A stretch of 64,000 nucleotides of DNA, from assembly GCA_949358305.1 (NCBI GenBank), contig CASHSZ010000022.1:1-64000 (forward strand), read 5' to 3'. How positions within the stretch are numbered: the first letter of the stretch is position 1; each line of letters opens with the position of its first letter. A program made the position numbers and the translations under genes. A model generated the notes under the pieces. That model searched no databases and was not told the origin of the DNA. It saw only the letters and a program-made list of their open reading frames with translations. The DNA is from Strigamia acuminata (taxonomy: Eukaryota > Arthropoda > Chilopoda > Geophilomorpha > Linotaeniidae). Below, one piece after another: positions 1 to 10,685 of the stretch.

Positions 1-621
1 TAAAGTATCGATTAAATTACAAGAATAATTATCAATTCTCTTCACAAAACATCGGAATAAAATACACAGATTGAATAAATACGAATTTATCGGCCAAACG
101 AACATTCCCGGCTGCGCTTTTATGGCAGACGGAAACGAACATTCAAACCAACTCAACGGAATTTCCAAAGCAGTTTTGATGCATCTAGATAGAAAGAGCA
201 TGCTTGAATTAGTCTAAACGAATGCCTAATAAAATTCCAAGTGATTTGAAAAGTACTAAACAAAAGGTTAGAAGACGGAACCGTAACTTTACGGGAAACT
301 GAAAAATGACGTCACTAGCATCGCAATTGTATGCTAGGTAACGAAATTTACACCAAAACTGTTCGGAATCAACACAAACTCTCATAAAACAAGTGAATAA
401 GTCAATAAATGCACGGAATAAGATATTTGAAATCAATACGAAGCATAAACATTACTGAATTTTGAAAAGTATGAATAAAAATCAAGTCAAAACACTTTAA
501 TAAGCAATATTAAATACTGAAAAGTGAAAAATACCAATTAGGCAAAGGAAATTAAAACACTTAAAGATTTTAATCAACTCAAAGTAAATGGTAAAAACAT
601 TGACAATAAAATAGCACAACA
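1..621 (-). mobile_element. LTR-like region, TGTTGTG family (cut by window edge)
   Basis: AT-rich non-coding DNA. On the minus strand it begins at 621 with TGTTGTGC and then runs through a TTTTATTGTC-like stretch. The same terminus and several internal landmarks (AAACAAAAGGTTAGAAG, a TGACGTCAC box, TTAGTCTAAA) recur in the LTR-like block inside the S segments at ~21,800-22,462. The retroviral-type 5' TG terminus and its position directly beside a Gag frame of the same orientation suggest an LTR. The other end lies outside the window, so length and target duplication cannot be judged. There is no coding capacity. Confidence 0.5.
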
Positions 622-625
622 ATTT

Positions 626-1234
626 CTACGCTGTCTTGCAACACCTTTGTTGCGCGAGTCTCCCCTCTTCGGCGACCAATTCCGCTACGACCTTTTCCAA
701 CGTAAAATCTATGTCCTCCCATCGATAGATGCTCTGGACAATCGATTGATACTCTAGTGGCAAATATCTAATCAGCTGGAATGCTTGATAAAGATCTTCT
801 AGTTTGTGTTTGACGTCGGCGAGTTTCTTTGCTGCATTGCGTATCTTTGCTGCGAAAACTCCTATTGTTTCCGTCGTCGGGTCATACTTTAGACTAAAGA
901 ACTCGTCCAATAAACGAATTGTTCTCGCTCTCGAAACAGGTTCAAAGTTGGCCTTTAGTGTGTTCCAGGCCGTTTTGGCGTCGTCGACCCCGCTGAGTAG
1001 TTCATGATACTGCTCTTCTATGGAGTAGTAAATCAAACTAAAAGCCCTTCCTTGTCGTAGCTTGAAGTCTGAGCGATCCCGCCATGATGCTCCAGGTGCC
1101 AACGCCTCTTCTGTTCCGTCAGTGAAGGCCCAGCATCCGTGATGCATTAACAGCACTTTGATTTGCTGCTTCCATCCGTCATAGTTCGTTCTGTTCAACA
1201 ATGTTATTTTCCTTTCCGGCTTGTCCGTGTCCAT
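626..1234 (-). pseudogene. gag: Ty1/copia-type Gag N-terminal fragment
   Basis: A 202-residue frame starting at an ATG (1234). It resembles the copia Gag N-terminal region (DUF4219/UBN2 type). The start has the usual pattern of a short lead, then 'LNRTNYDGWKQQIKVLL'. It continues with a helical domain including 'TAWNTLKANFEPVSRARTI' and 'YLPLEYQSIV'. In intact elements this domain assembles the particle shell. Here it ends at a stop five bases from the LTR-like terminus at 621. The CCHC knuckle, protease, integrase and RT are all absent, so this is an internally deleted or recombined remnant. It is a different lineage from the copia fragment at 25,191-27,022, with only family-level similarity. 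Confidence 0.8.
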
Positions 1235-2172
1235 TGTAAATTAGGAAAATGACGTCGTTAAACTGCACACGCACACACTTTTTCAGCAAAAACACTTTTG
1301 TCACTGTTACTCGTGGAACAATGTGCAATTTCCACGAGGTTAGTGCGCTCCTTATAGTTAAGTTAGTAAATCCTAACACAGCACTAATCTAAGATATATT
1401 CACAATTATATTCAAAGCAAAACGAAATAAATTCAAAAGTTCTAGTCTTCTTAAAGTTGTGTTGACTTTCTCTCGTTCAAATATCGTTTTCGCCTCGAAA
1501 AACTCGTTCATTGTTCAATTTCCCTGGTTTTTCCGGTTCCTTTCCGTTTATTCCTCGTTCACACTTCGCGTGTGGTTGCGGAGGATCGTTGTCGCTACGT
1601 ATCTCTCGCTGAGTCGCTTTCTCGACGAAAATTAACGCCACGTCGACGGAAACGTATCGCACCTTGCGATATCCGGAAAAATCGTCCGAAAATTGCGAAA
1701 AAGAACTTATTAATTAAATGTTTGATAATGTCCGAACCCAACTAGTGATCCTGCGTTGCCTGATGGCCAACAGTTGCTCTGGAAACCGTGGATCCTTGGC
1801 ACAAACACAGGCTGCTTCCTTCCATCATGGGCGCCGCCATTTTGAATAATTAGAGGAAAACACCTTTTCTTCACCTCTAATTGACTTGGAAAGTTTGCAA
1901 TCACTCTGGGCGTTTTTCCCACGTTGTATGTGACCCATAACCTTGTTGTCTGTTGCTAAACAACTTGTGTGAACTTGTGCAAACAGTGGCTGGGAAAAAC
2001 ATCAGTTGTAAGGAAAGAGAAGCATCATCCTTACAGGTGAGAAACAAAAGATCAAGTGAGGTTTATTCAGTGGTCATGTGACCTCTCAGGATGAGAGCCA
2101 CCTGTTGGCATCATACAGAATATTAAATGTAAACAAATGCCGCGGTTATTTACCTTTGGCTAAATACAAACG
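1235..2172. other. Non-coding stretch upstream of the copia Gag remnant
   Basis: The 5' side of the minus-strand Gag would hold its leader and 5' LTR. I could not place LTR ends or a convincing primer-binding site. Short open frames here have no recognisable motifs. A GCCGCCATTTT (YY1-like) motif lies near 1,830. Nothing else is supported. Confidence 0.4.
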
Positions 2173-3720
2173 TTAATATGGAATAACATGATAATACGAC
2201 ATCAATATAGATACACTTGTACAATAAGTAATATATATAGTCAAACACATATCAATATTTAACACATCACACGTTGCGCAGCAGGCTACTGACGCAGTGT
2301 CATCGAGAAGCAAGTCCGCGGGTCCAGCAGCACCCGACAAAATCCATCCGAATATGGTGTTAATCAAACCGGACGACTGGTCAAGTCGTTTGCGACCGTT
2401 CAAACAAACCTGCCACCAAACATCAACCCCTAGCAGGATGTCAATGTTCCGGGCGGACGACGGTAAGTCCTCGGCCAACTCAAGACCTAGGGCTTTGACC
2501 TTCTCAATGGTCTAGGCGTGAACGATCCCCGACACATGCGGAAGATGATCCACACTCAGAGCGGACACTTTGATGTCCTTCGCGCTATGGCGAGACTTAA
2601 GACGTATTGAAAAAACGTCGTAATCTGTCGGCATTGCGTCACGCTCATTAAAGCGCTGAGTAGAAGCGTGCACGACGCCACATCGTCGCAACTTAATGCG
2701 ATCGGCTAAACTTTTAAGAATATAGGAACGATGACTTCCTGGGTCCAACATGCCTCGAATGCGATGCGACCCTCCTGACTTAGTGGTCAGTTCTGCTGAA
2801 AAGATCATCAGCTGCAAAGAAGAAGCAACGGACAACGTAACGTTTGTAACGACCTGCAAATCCTTTGGCTTTTCTAAAGGAACGGGAGGCTTGTCCTTAG
2901 CACTCCGACAAATAGCCGTGTGATGGCGACCACCGCAAAATCTACAAGCAAAGCGACTCGGACATTGCTTGAATGAATGACCAACTCGAAGACAATTGAA
3001 GCAGAGCCTGTCTCGGCGAACTATTTCAGTCCTTGCCTCCACCTCCACAACCTTTGTGCAATCCTGAGCCAAATGATCAGCCTTACAGAACGGACAAGCG
3101 GGTTTAACGGACCCCTGTCTTGGACTCGACGGTCCCTTTGGAGTCTGAGCAGCGACCAAAGACGCCATGGCACCTTTACGCTCTTTCTCAGACCGGTCAG
3201 CCTTTTCTGAACCCTGCTTCATGGACGGCAAATGCGTGGATCCCACAACTTCCTCGAGTCGCTCAAGGATCTTAAGTTCTGCTGCAAAGAAGTCCAGCAT
3301 GGTCACCAAGTTCTGAGACTTTGTTCCATGCGTTTCATAGTATCGCAAAATCATCCTATAAGGGAATTTCCTTAGAACATCGTCGGCCAGAACATAGCCG
3401 GCAGTCTGAACAGGGACCTGCAATTGCTCCAGCATTCTGACTGTCGTGGAAACACGAGCAAGCTGCGACTTGAGCATCTTAGGTCAAGAATCGGTTTCAT
3501 ATCTTTCACGGTCTTCAGAAGAGCCGTTCTTTGAGCTTCGTCACCGCCATAACTGCGGACAAGCTCGTCCCTAGCTAACATGTATGACCCGTCCACAAGA
3601 GGATAGGAAGAGATGAGCGTTGCGGCATCACCTTCACACATGGACTGTAAGTATTGCAACTTCTCAGTCTCGGACAACTCCGAGTTTGAGTGCACGGATG
3701 TTGTAGTAAAATATGAGATC
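2173..3720 (-). pseudogene. BEL/Pao Gag-protease fragment, broken
   Basis: Read on the minus strand from 3,720, the first part (to about 3,480) is Pao-type Gag ('LSETEKLQYLQSMCEGDAA'). The frame then shifts near 3,478 and continues (3477-2512) with Gag helices and cysteine knuckles CPFCKADHLAQDC, CFNCLRVGHSFKQC and CRFCGGRHHTAIC. A retropepsin core follows with 'MLDPGSHRSYI', where a D-S-G-type triad is expected. A TAG at 2,512-2,514 interrupts the same frame. Beyond it the protease tail resumes ('ILLGVDVWWQV', 'GLINTIFGWILSG'), as is typical of BEL/Pao. RT, RNase H, integrase and LTRs are missing. One frameshift, one in-frame stop and truncation at both ends make this a dead copy. Confidence 0.85.
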
Positions 3721-4007
3721 TATGAATACGCATTTAAGATGCAATTCTTGATTTCTACCTCAAGGAGGGATTTAAAGGGATGAAGGAGGAAATGGCCCGA
3801 TGGTATGAAGATGGATGAATGAAAAACAAAGAAAGAAAGGACTCAGATGGATTTCAGGAGCATAAAAAATGATGCTTAACCTTCAATTTTTAAATAAATA
3901 AATAAATAAATTATATTAATTTATTTAATTTATAAATAAATAAATAACTAATAAATTATATTAATTTAATTAATTAAAATAAATAACTACAAGTAATTCA
4001 ATTCATT
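3721..4007. repeat. AT-rich low-complexity DNA (TAAA/TTAAT runs)
   Basis: From ~3,885 the sequence is mostly AAATAAATAAAT and TTAATTTAATT words in both orientations. 3,721-3,885 is A/G-rich with no gene signal. It separates the BEL/Pao remnant from the Polinton. Confidence 0.7.
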
Positions 4008-4262
4008 TATAAGTAATTCATTTATTTGTAAATATTTAATAAAAAATCTTAAATGTGTAATTCAATTAATTTACAAGTAATTCATTTATTTGTAAATATT
4101 TAATAGAAAATGCTAAATGTGTAATTCAATTAATTTACAAGTAATTCATTTATTTGTAAATATTTAATAGAAAATGCTAAATGTGTAATTCAATTAATTT
4201 ACAAGTAATTCATTTATTTGTAAATATTTAATAGAAAATGCTAAATGTGTAATTCAATTCAT
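4008..4262. repeat. 64-bp tandem repeat, about four copies
   Basis: A unit containing AAGTAATTCATTTATTTGT recurs at exact 64-bp spacing: ACAAGTAA at ~4,073, ~4,137 and ~4,201, plus a diverged first copy. The last three copies are nearly identical; the first differs at several bases. It is AT-rich and non-coding, directly 5' of the PolB frame. Confidence 0.9.
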
Positions 4263-4392
4263 TAATTAATTAATTAATAAATAAAAAAATTCCTAAAAGT
4301 ATGTTTCATTCTTAATCAATTTTCCTTTTTTTTAAATTTATTTTTCTTTTATATAAAAAAGAATAATGATTTAGATTCATTCTGTGCTCAGA

Positions 4393-7079
4393 ATGAATAG
4401 ATACAAATTCAGAAAATGTGTCGAGTTTTTAAAAGGAAAAAGAAAAAGGGGTGATTTATCTAGGGCTTTCAAGTTTAATGTCGGTTTGGATCAACTTTTG
4501 AAGAAATGCGGCGAATATAAAGATTTTGAGAAGATTATCTCAGTTCCGTATTATCTTCATAAAGGTATCTTTGATGGACAATCGCGCGAGTACATGGTCA
4601 ATTTCGATGAAAGGATTTGTGAAATAGAAGATGTGATTAAAGATGCCGCTCCAAATATCCGTGCTTTGGTGGCGGAAGTTGCAGCCGACATGAATTCGTG
4701 CAAAGTGAGTGTTATGATGCAATTGAGATATCGGCATTCCGTGAAATTGTCGCCAGCTCTTTTTTGGTACCGGGCCGGGCCGTTCGTGATGTTAACGGAT
4801 GATGTTGATCCAATTTTGGATTTGGCTGCGAGGCAACTGGCCGAAGAAAGTGCTGAATATGTAGAAACTCACGACTACTTCTGTTTAGTATGTGTAGAGG
4901 CTCTTAAAATTGATTTTGATATTTTAAAACAGAAAGGTGAATGGGGCAAAGATGCCATCTTCTTTCCATTGGGTTCGAATATTGATTTATCGGCCGTCAT
5001 TCGCAATAAGAAAGCGGTTTTGACTTTTAAAATGGATTTGCGAAAGTCTTTTGTTTGGGCCATTCTTGCATCTTTACATCCGGTAGCTATTAATGCCGAA
5101 CGCATATCTAATTACTTGAAGTATGAGCACGAATTGAACTTGCAAGGCTTAGAATTTCCGCTGCCTTACAGAAACCTAGAAAAATTCCAGTCGCAGAATC
5201 CCGATATCGAAGTAACTATTTATTATTGCAATGGCGATCGCGTGGAAAGATACGTTACCGTTCACAGAAACAGGAAACATCACGTAGATCTATTCTTCTA
5301 CGGAAAGAATAGCTACGGACTTGTGAGGGATCCAAAACGGTTGCTGGGTTATTTTCCGTGTCACTACTGCGATAACCAATTCAAGAGCTGCGTGGGAAGA
5401 GACAAACATGCGTCGATATTCCACTCCGTTCCCGAAAAATCGTCGTATCAGGAACTGGACGAATGTCTGCAGAAAAAAAAGGCCGTTGTAAATGTCCAGA
5501 ACTCGGATCAAAAAAGTTTTTTATGGTCTGTATTAGCTGCCTTGTATCCAGCCCCCGGTCATGTTTGCAGAGCGGATTATTACGAACAGTTTATGAATAA
5601 ACTCAATCTCGAAGGGCTAGTTTTTCCCGTGGGGCCGAAAGAAGTGCTTACGTTCGAAAGACAGAATGTAAGTTTGAACATTAATGTATTCGAGTTGCTG
5701 CCCAAGTCCCGCATTGTTCCGATTAAAGTAGATATTCTGACGAACCGCCTTATCACTATTAACCTACTGAAGAAACAAAATCATTACATGTGGATCAGGG
5801 ATTTCTCACGACTCTTGAGCGCCGGCAATAAACATAAGCGGTATTATTGCATGAACTGTATGAACGGGTTTTCCAGTGCCATAGTGCTCGTTAGGCATAA
5901 ACGATACTGCGGGAAATATAAAGCCTGCAGCACTAAATGTCCCGACGAAGGAGCTATCTGTACGTTCAAAAGTGAGAAAAAAAAATATCCTTTACCGTAC
6001 GTTTGTTACGCCGATTTCGAGGCATTCTTAGTACCTGATGCGGAGAGCGAACCCACTTTACATTCGATAATCATTAATTCTCACGAGCCGTGCGGTTATT
6101 CGTTTAAAGTAGTGTGCACTGAGAACGAAGCTTATTCCAGACCGTTACAGCTGTATAGAGGTCCGGATGCCGTCGATCATTTTTTGCAATCGTTGCGTGC
6201 GGAAATTAAAGCCGTGGTTCAGCAATTTTCCGAATTGGAACATAAACAATTCAATTCCAAAACGATGACTTCGCTTCAATGGATCGCCTATAGAAATGCA
6301 ACAACGTGTTACTTATGCGGTGATGAATTCTTGGAAGAATTAAAAGGCTTGACAAAAGTCTTGGATCATAACCATTTCACCGGAAAGTTTCGTGGGGCCG
6401 CACACGCTAATTGTAACCTCAACTACCATTGGCGGAAATCTGTGCCTATAATTTTCCATAATGGGAAAAAGTATGATTTTCATCTAATATTGCCGCATTT
6501 GACCGTCGCGTCAGAAAAAGTGACGATGATCGCCGAAAACTCGGAATTATACAAATCGTTCACGTTGAAAATCAAGACCGGTGATGATCCAAAACAGGTC
6601 GTAACGTTAAAATTCATGGATAGTTTCCAATTTCTCGCGAGCAGTTTATCCAATTTGGCAAAAAATCTAGAGAAGAAGTCGCAGTTCGCTGTCTTTCGAA
6701 GCGAGTTTAAAGGCGAGGAAATTGATCTTCTGTTGAGGAAAGGAGTGTACCCTTACAGATATATGACCGGTTGGTCAAAATTTCAAGAAGATAAACTTCC
6801 GCCGAAAGAAGAATTTGAGAACATAACCGACGACGAATACCAATATGCCCAGTTAGTTTGGAAAACGTTCGGAATTAAAAACATGGGCGAATATCACGAT
6901 TTGTATCTGAAGACCGACACTCTGTTGTTGGCGGATATATTCGAACAGTTCAGAAAAATGTGTTTAAATCACTACAAGCTAGACCCCTGTCATTACATCA
7001 CGTTTCCAAGTCTTTCTTGGGACGCTGCGCTGCTCATCACCGAAGTTAAATTGGAGCTTCTGTCTGATCCAGATATGTA
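4393..7079 (+). pseudogene. polB: Polinton/Maverick protein-primed DNA polymerase B, N-terminal part
   Basis: Open frame from ATG 4393 (in-frame stop just upstream at 4,372), uninterrupted up to the nested transposon. PolB of this group replicates the element from a protein-primed terminus. Visible parts in order are: two copies of a 'KSFLWSVLAALYP'-like domain (about residues 213-300 and 370-450); a C2H2-like finger (~321, 'CHYCDNQF'); a Cys-rich finger (~482); exonuclease motif I 'YADFEAF' (~538); an HNH-like 'DHNHFTGKFRGAAH' block (~656); exonuclease II 'FHNGKKYDFHLI' (~686); and exonuclease III 'YLKTDTLLLADIF' (~836). The polymerase palm motifs lie beyond the insertion, at 9,335-10,669. 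There are no other stops or shifts, so the insertion is the only visible lesion. Confidence 0.93.
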
Positions 7080-7812
7080 CAGTCATGGACAAAAAAAACT
7101 TCCCTTGGTTACAGCAGTTGTAAATTTTCCCACCAGAGGCATGAAAATCCACTGAGTTTGTGTGACATCACAGAACAAACCTGGATACAAAATGGCTGAC
7201 CTGTTTTGTTTACTTGGAAATCATAGCTAGCGTTGAACACATTCTTTTTGACATCGAATATGCCTTGGAACAGCAACTGGGCGCTTTGCCTCTTCCCTTC
7301 CTGGGGATGGACAGTAAGAAGATCGTAGCAGGTTTATTTATTTGTAACGGAATATAAAACGTTTTTCTTCATTTACAGAATTCGGCGCAGCAGTTTGTAA
7401 ATTCTAGCCGCGCACCGCATGCAGCAAAGAAGCCGTCTCTCCCTTATTTTTTAGTATTTACAGACAGATGAAAACGAAATGGTGGACATATAGAAAATCG
7501 CAGATCATTTACAGCATCAATAAAAGTAAAAATATATTTTTTTATTAAATTTTTCGAAATTTTTTTACATTTTATTGAAATTTCAGGGATTATGGTCGAA
7601 AAAAGAAAAATCCTTTTCGTTTGGAAGTCGAAAAAGGTGATTTGAGTGGATATTTTATATTATTTAAATCTATTTAATTAATTTTTTGATTTTTTTATAT
7701 TCTGTTTTAGATTTTGAAGTTATCTTTAACGAAAGCAAGCGACCAAATAGGTGAAATTAGAGGAGAAATTGCGTTTTAAAAATGATGTTTGATTTTTTTT
7801 TATTTTAATACA

Positions 7813-7960
7813 GGTGTGGAGATGTGTCTTCGTCCGATCGCTGGTCACAAAGCAGTTTCGTGTCTTAAAATGCCGCCTGAGCTGCGGGAACAGCAACATG
7901 CGAAACAACTCGAAGCTCAGCAAAATTACCAAGCACGAGAACAGAATCAATTTGTTTATT
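7813..7960 (+). other. Exon-like open stretch inside the nested transposon (left)
   Basis: A T-rich tract ending TTTTAATACAG, resembling a splice acceptor, is followed by an open frame that reads CLRPIAGHKAV and a Gln-rich helix-like stretch 'ELREQQHAKQLEAQQNYQ'. It runs into poly-A/T-rich sequence. I do not recognise the family. It could be a remnant exon captured by the element or chance coding; the higher-complexity composition than its surroundings favours the former. Confidence 0.35.
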
Positions 7961-8372
7961 TTCTTTTTTCTTTTGTATTGAAACTACACAATGTTACCTA
8001 TCAGATAATTAAAAAAAATAAAAAAAAAATTTTATTCAATTTACTTATTTACTTTATTAAAAAAATTGATAAGAATTTAACAAAAAAAATTGGACAAAAA
8101 AATCAAGAAAATGAAAAAAAAAGTCAAAAAACAAAAAAATTTACAATGATTTGATACAAATGGTCAAAAAAATAACCAAAACAAACAAATATTTAACAAA
8201 AGTTTACAAATAATTGACCAAAATTGTTAAAATGTGACAGAAATTTAAAAAAGTATCAAAGCATCAATCCAAGATATTTAGATTTACGTTGATGGTTGAG
8301 TCGCATATATGCGAACTTCACGGTCCAGAAATATCTAAAAATCAAAGCAAAAAAAAATCCTGTTTAATTTTT

Positions 8373-8639
8373 CCCCTTAATTTCATTTTCTTATAAATCA
8401 AATCACTTTTCTTCAGTGGTTTCGGTTTGTGCTCTGTCGATGTGTCAATTTTCCTCCTTTTCCGCTTTTTACTTCCATCTTCTACCAACTGCACCTCGTT
8501 CTCCTCTCTAACCTACGTGTTTTGATTGGATTTACTGGCGTATAATTTACGCAAACTCTTGTTAATCATATTATTGTCCTCCACTTCAACGTAATTCTCG
8601 TTATCGGATGAAAAATTGGGCAAAGGCACATCTACACCC
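8373..8639 (-). other. Exon-like open stretch inside the nested transposon (right)
   Basis: On the minus strand another T-rich tract and TTAATGCAG acceptor-like site (ending 8,640) precede an acidic open stretch 'LPNFSSDNENYVEVEDNN'. After a TAG near 8,516 the same frame reads a basic, nuclear-localisation-like segment 'DGSKKRKRRKID'. The acceptor-like site belongs to the inverted repeat shared with the left end, while the downstream sequences of the two ends differ. The product is unknown. Confidence 0.35.
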
Positions 8640-9334
8640 CTGCATTAAAAAAAAAAACAAATCAAACACCATTTTTAAAACGGAATTTCTCCTCTAATTT
8701 CACCTATTTGGTCGCTTGCTTACTTCAAAATCTAAAACAGAATATAAAAAAATCCAAAAATATCCACTGAAATCACCTTTTTCGACTTCCAAACGAAAAG
8801 GATTTTTCTTTTTTCGACCATAATCCCTGAAATTTCAATAAAATGTAGAAAAATTTCGAAAAATTTAATAAAAAAAATATATTTTTACTTTTATTGATGC
8901 TGTAAATGATCTGCGATTTTCTATATGTCCACCATTTCGTTTCCATCTGTCTGTAAATACTAAAAAATAATGGAGAGACGGCTTCTTTGCTGCATGCGGT
9001 GCGCGGCTAGAATTTACAAACTGCTGCGCCGAATTCTGTAAATGAAGAAAAACGTTTTATATTCCGTTACAAATAAATAAACCTGCTACAATCTTCTTAC
9101 TGTCCATCCCCAGGAAGGGAAGAGGCAAAGCGCCCAGTTGCTGTTCCAAGGCATATTCGATGTCAAAATGAATGTGTTCAAAGCTAGCTATGATTTCCAA
9201 GTAAACAAAACAGGTCAGCCATTTTGTATCCAGGTTTGTTCTGTGATGTCACACAAACTCAGTGGATTTTCATGCCTCTGGTGGGAAAATTTACAACTGC
9301 AGCACTGCAGGGAAGTTTTTTTTGTCCATGGCTG

Positions 9335-10669
9335 TACATGTTTGTCGAACAAGGAATAAGAGGCGGTGTTGCCACTATCAGTCAACGCTACGCCAAAGCC
9401 AATAATCCTCTTCTGGCATCGGGATACGATTGCGAGAAACCAGAGAGTTACATCGTCTATTTGGATGCGAATTCCATGTATTCCTGGGCAATGAGCAAAC
9501 CGCTACCAGTTGGCAAGTTTGCCTTCGACGATAATGTAGCCGAATGGACACAAGAACGGATTTTAAAAATGGGAGAGAACGATACGATGGGATGCATCTT
9601 GGAAGTGGATTTGGGATATCCGCAAGAACTGCATTCGTCCCACAATTGTTTGCCTTTGGCTCCGGAAATGATACGTTCTGGGGATGACACTTCTCCCAGA
9701 TTAATCCCGCATTTGCAAGGTCGTTGTAATTACATTCTGCATTACAGAGCTCTGCAATTGTACTTGTCCCTGGGCATGACGTTGATGAAAATAAAAAAAG
9801 TGCTGACGTTTGAGCAAAAACCATGGTTGGCCAAGTATATCGAACTGAATATTGAGAAACGGAAGTCCGCTACCAGTGATTTTGAGCAGGAATTGGCGAA
9901 ATTAGCTAACAATTCGGTCTTTGGAAAAACCTTGCAGGACGTGAGGAAATATAGACAATTTTATCTGGTAAACAATGCAAAAGACTTGAATACTCACGTC
10001 AACCACGTCGGTTTCAAAGGAAAAAAAAAATTAAACAAAAAACTGGTGTTGGTTGAACGCCGAAAGCTGGAATTGACGTTAGACAAACCTATTTACAGCG
10101 GTTTAACTATCCTGGACTTGTCTAAATGCTTGCTTTACGACTTTCATTACAACGTCATGAAAAAAAAATTCTCAGACAAGCTGAGATTGCTGATGACAGA
10201 TACGGATAGTTTGATGTACGAAATAGAAGCTCCGTCAGTCTACTCGTTCTTCAGAGAAGAAATACCACAAGTGATGGATCTGTCTAATTACCACCCACCC
10301 GATGGCAGAAACAGGCGTGTCATAGGATGCTTCAAAGACGAGACTGCCGGCGAGCCGATAGAAGAGTTTGTAGGGCTAAGAGCCAAATGTTACGCTTATA
10401 ACGTGAACGGGAAAACGAGCATGCGATGTAAAGGCATAAAGAAGGCTGTCGTGGAGCAAGAGCTGGACTTGGAGGCGTACAAGAAGATATTGTTCGGTGA
10501 ACGGGAGGCCCACAGATTGAAATTTGAAACGATCAAATCAAAACTGCACGATCTCACAACGGTCAAGGTGGACAAATTGGCATTGTCGGCAAAAGACAAG
10601 AAACGAGTGATATTAGATGATTGTATTCATACTTTGGCTTATGGATACGTAAGCTTGGCGGAGGATTAA
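9335..10669 (+). pseudogene. polB: Polinton DNA polymerase B, C-terminal (palm) part
   Basis: The second portion of the same polymerase, in the same reading frame as the N-terminal portion when the nested transposon is discounted. It carries the catalytic palm: motif A 'YLDANSMYSWAM' (~9,458), motif B 'LANNSVFGK' (~9,900), motif C 'MTDTDSLMYE' (~10,195) and a downstream 'KCYAYNVNGK' lysine/tyrosine motif (~10,384). The frame ends at TAA 10,667-10,669. All expected acidic residues of motifs A and C are present. The two portions together give roughly 1,340 residues, within the usual Polinton PolB range. It converges on the fibre-like gene, leaving only 16 bp between stop codons. Confidence 0.93.
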
Positions 10670-10685
10670 TATGACGATGGTTAGT

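Larger units (their letters stand above)
7080..9334. mobile_element. Long-TIR DNA transposon nested in PolB, TA target duplication
   Basis: The insert starts CAGTCATGGACAAAA and ends with the inverted match TTTTGTCCATGGCTG. A TA dinucleotide flanks both ends (7,078-7,079 and 9,335-9,336). The terminal inverted repeats are exceptionally long: left 7,080-7,830 and right 8,622-9,334, >90% alike, with the left carrying a small extra AT-rich piece at ~7,655-7,690. TA duplication plus CAGT-type ends fits the Tc1/mariner-like superfamily in the broad sense, but no transposase with a DDE pattern is visible in the ~790-bp centre. I call it non-autonomous. An alternative is a foldback-type element of another TA-targeting group. 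Confidence 0.85.

Noticed and set aside
1235-2165. 5' LTR and primer-binding site for the first copia remnant
   Set aside because: Possible by position, but no TG…CA pair or tRNA-complementary site could be placed with confidence.
7789-8154. 121-codon frame in the nested transposon taken as a full protein
   Set aside because: The second half is poly-Lys/Asn from A-rich DNA; only the short exon-like start is protein-like.
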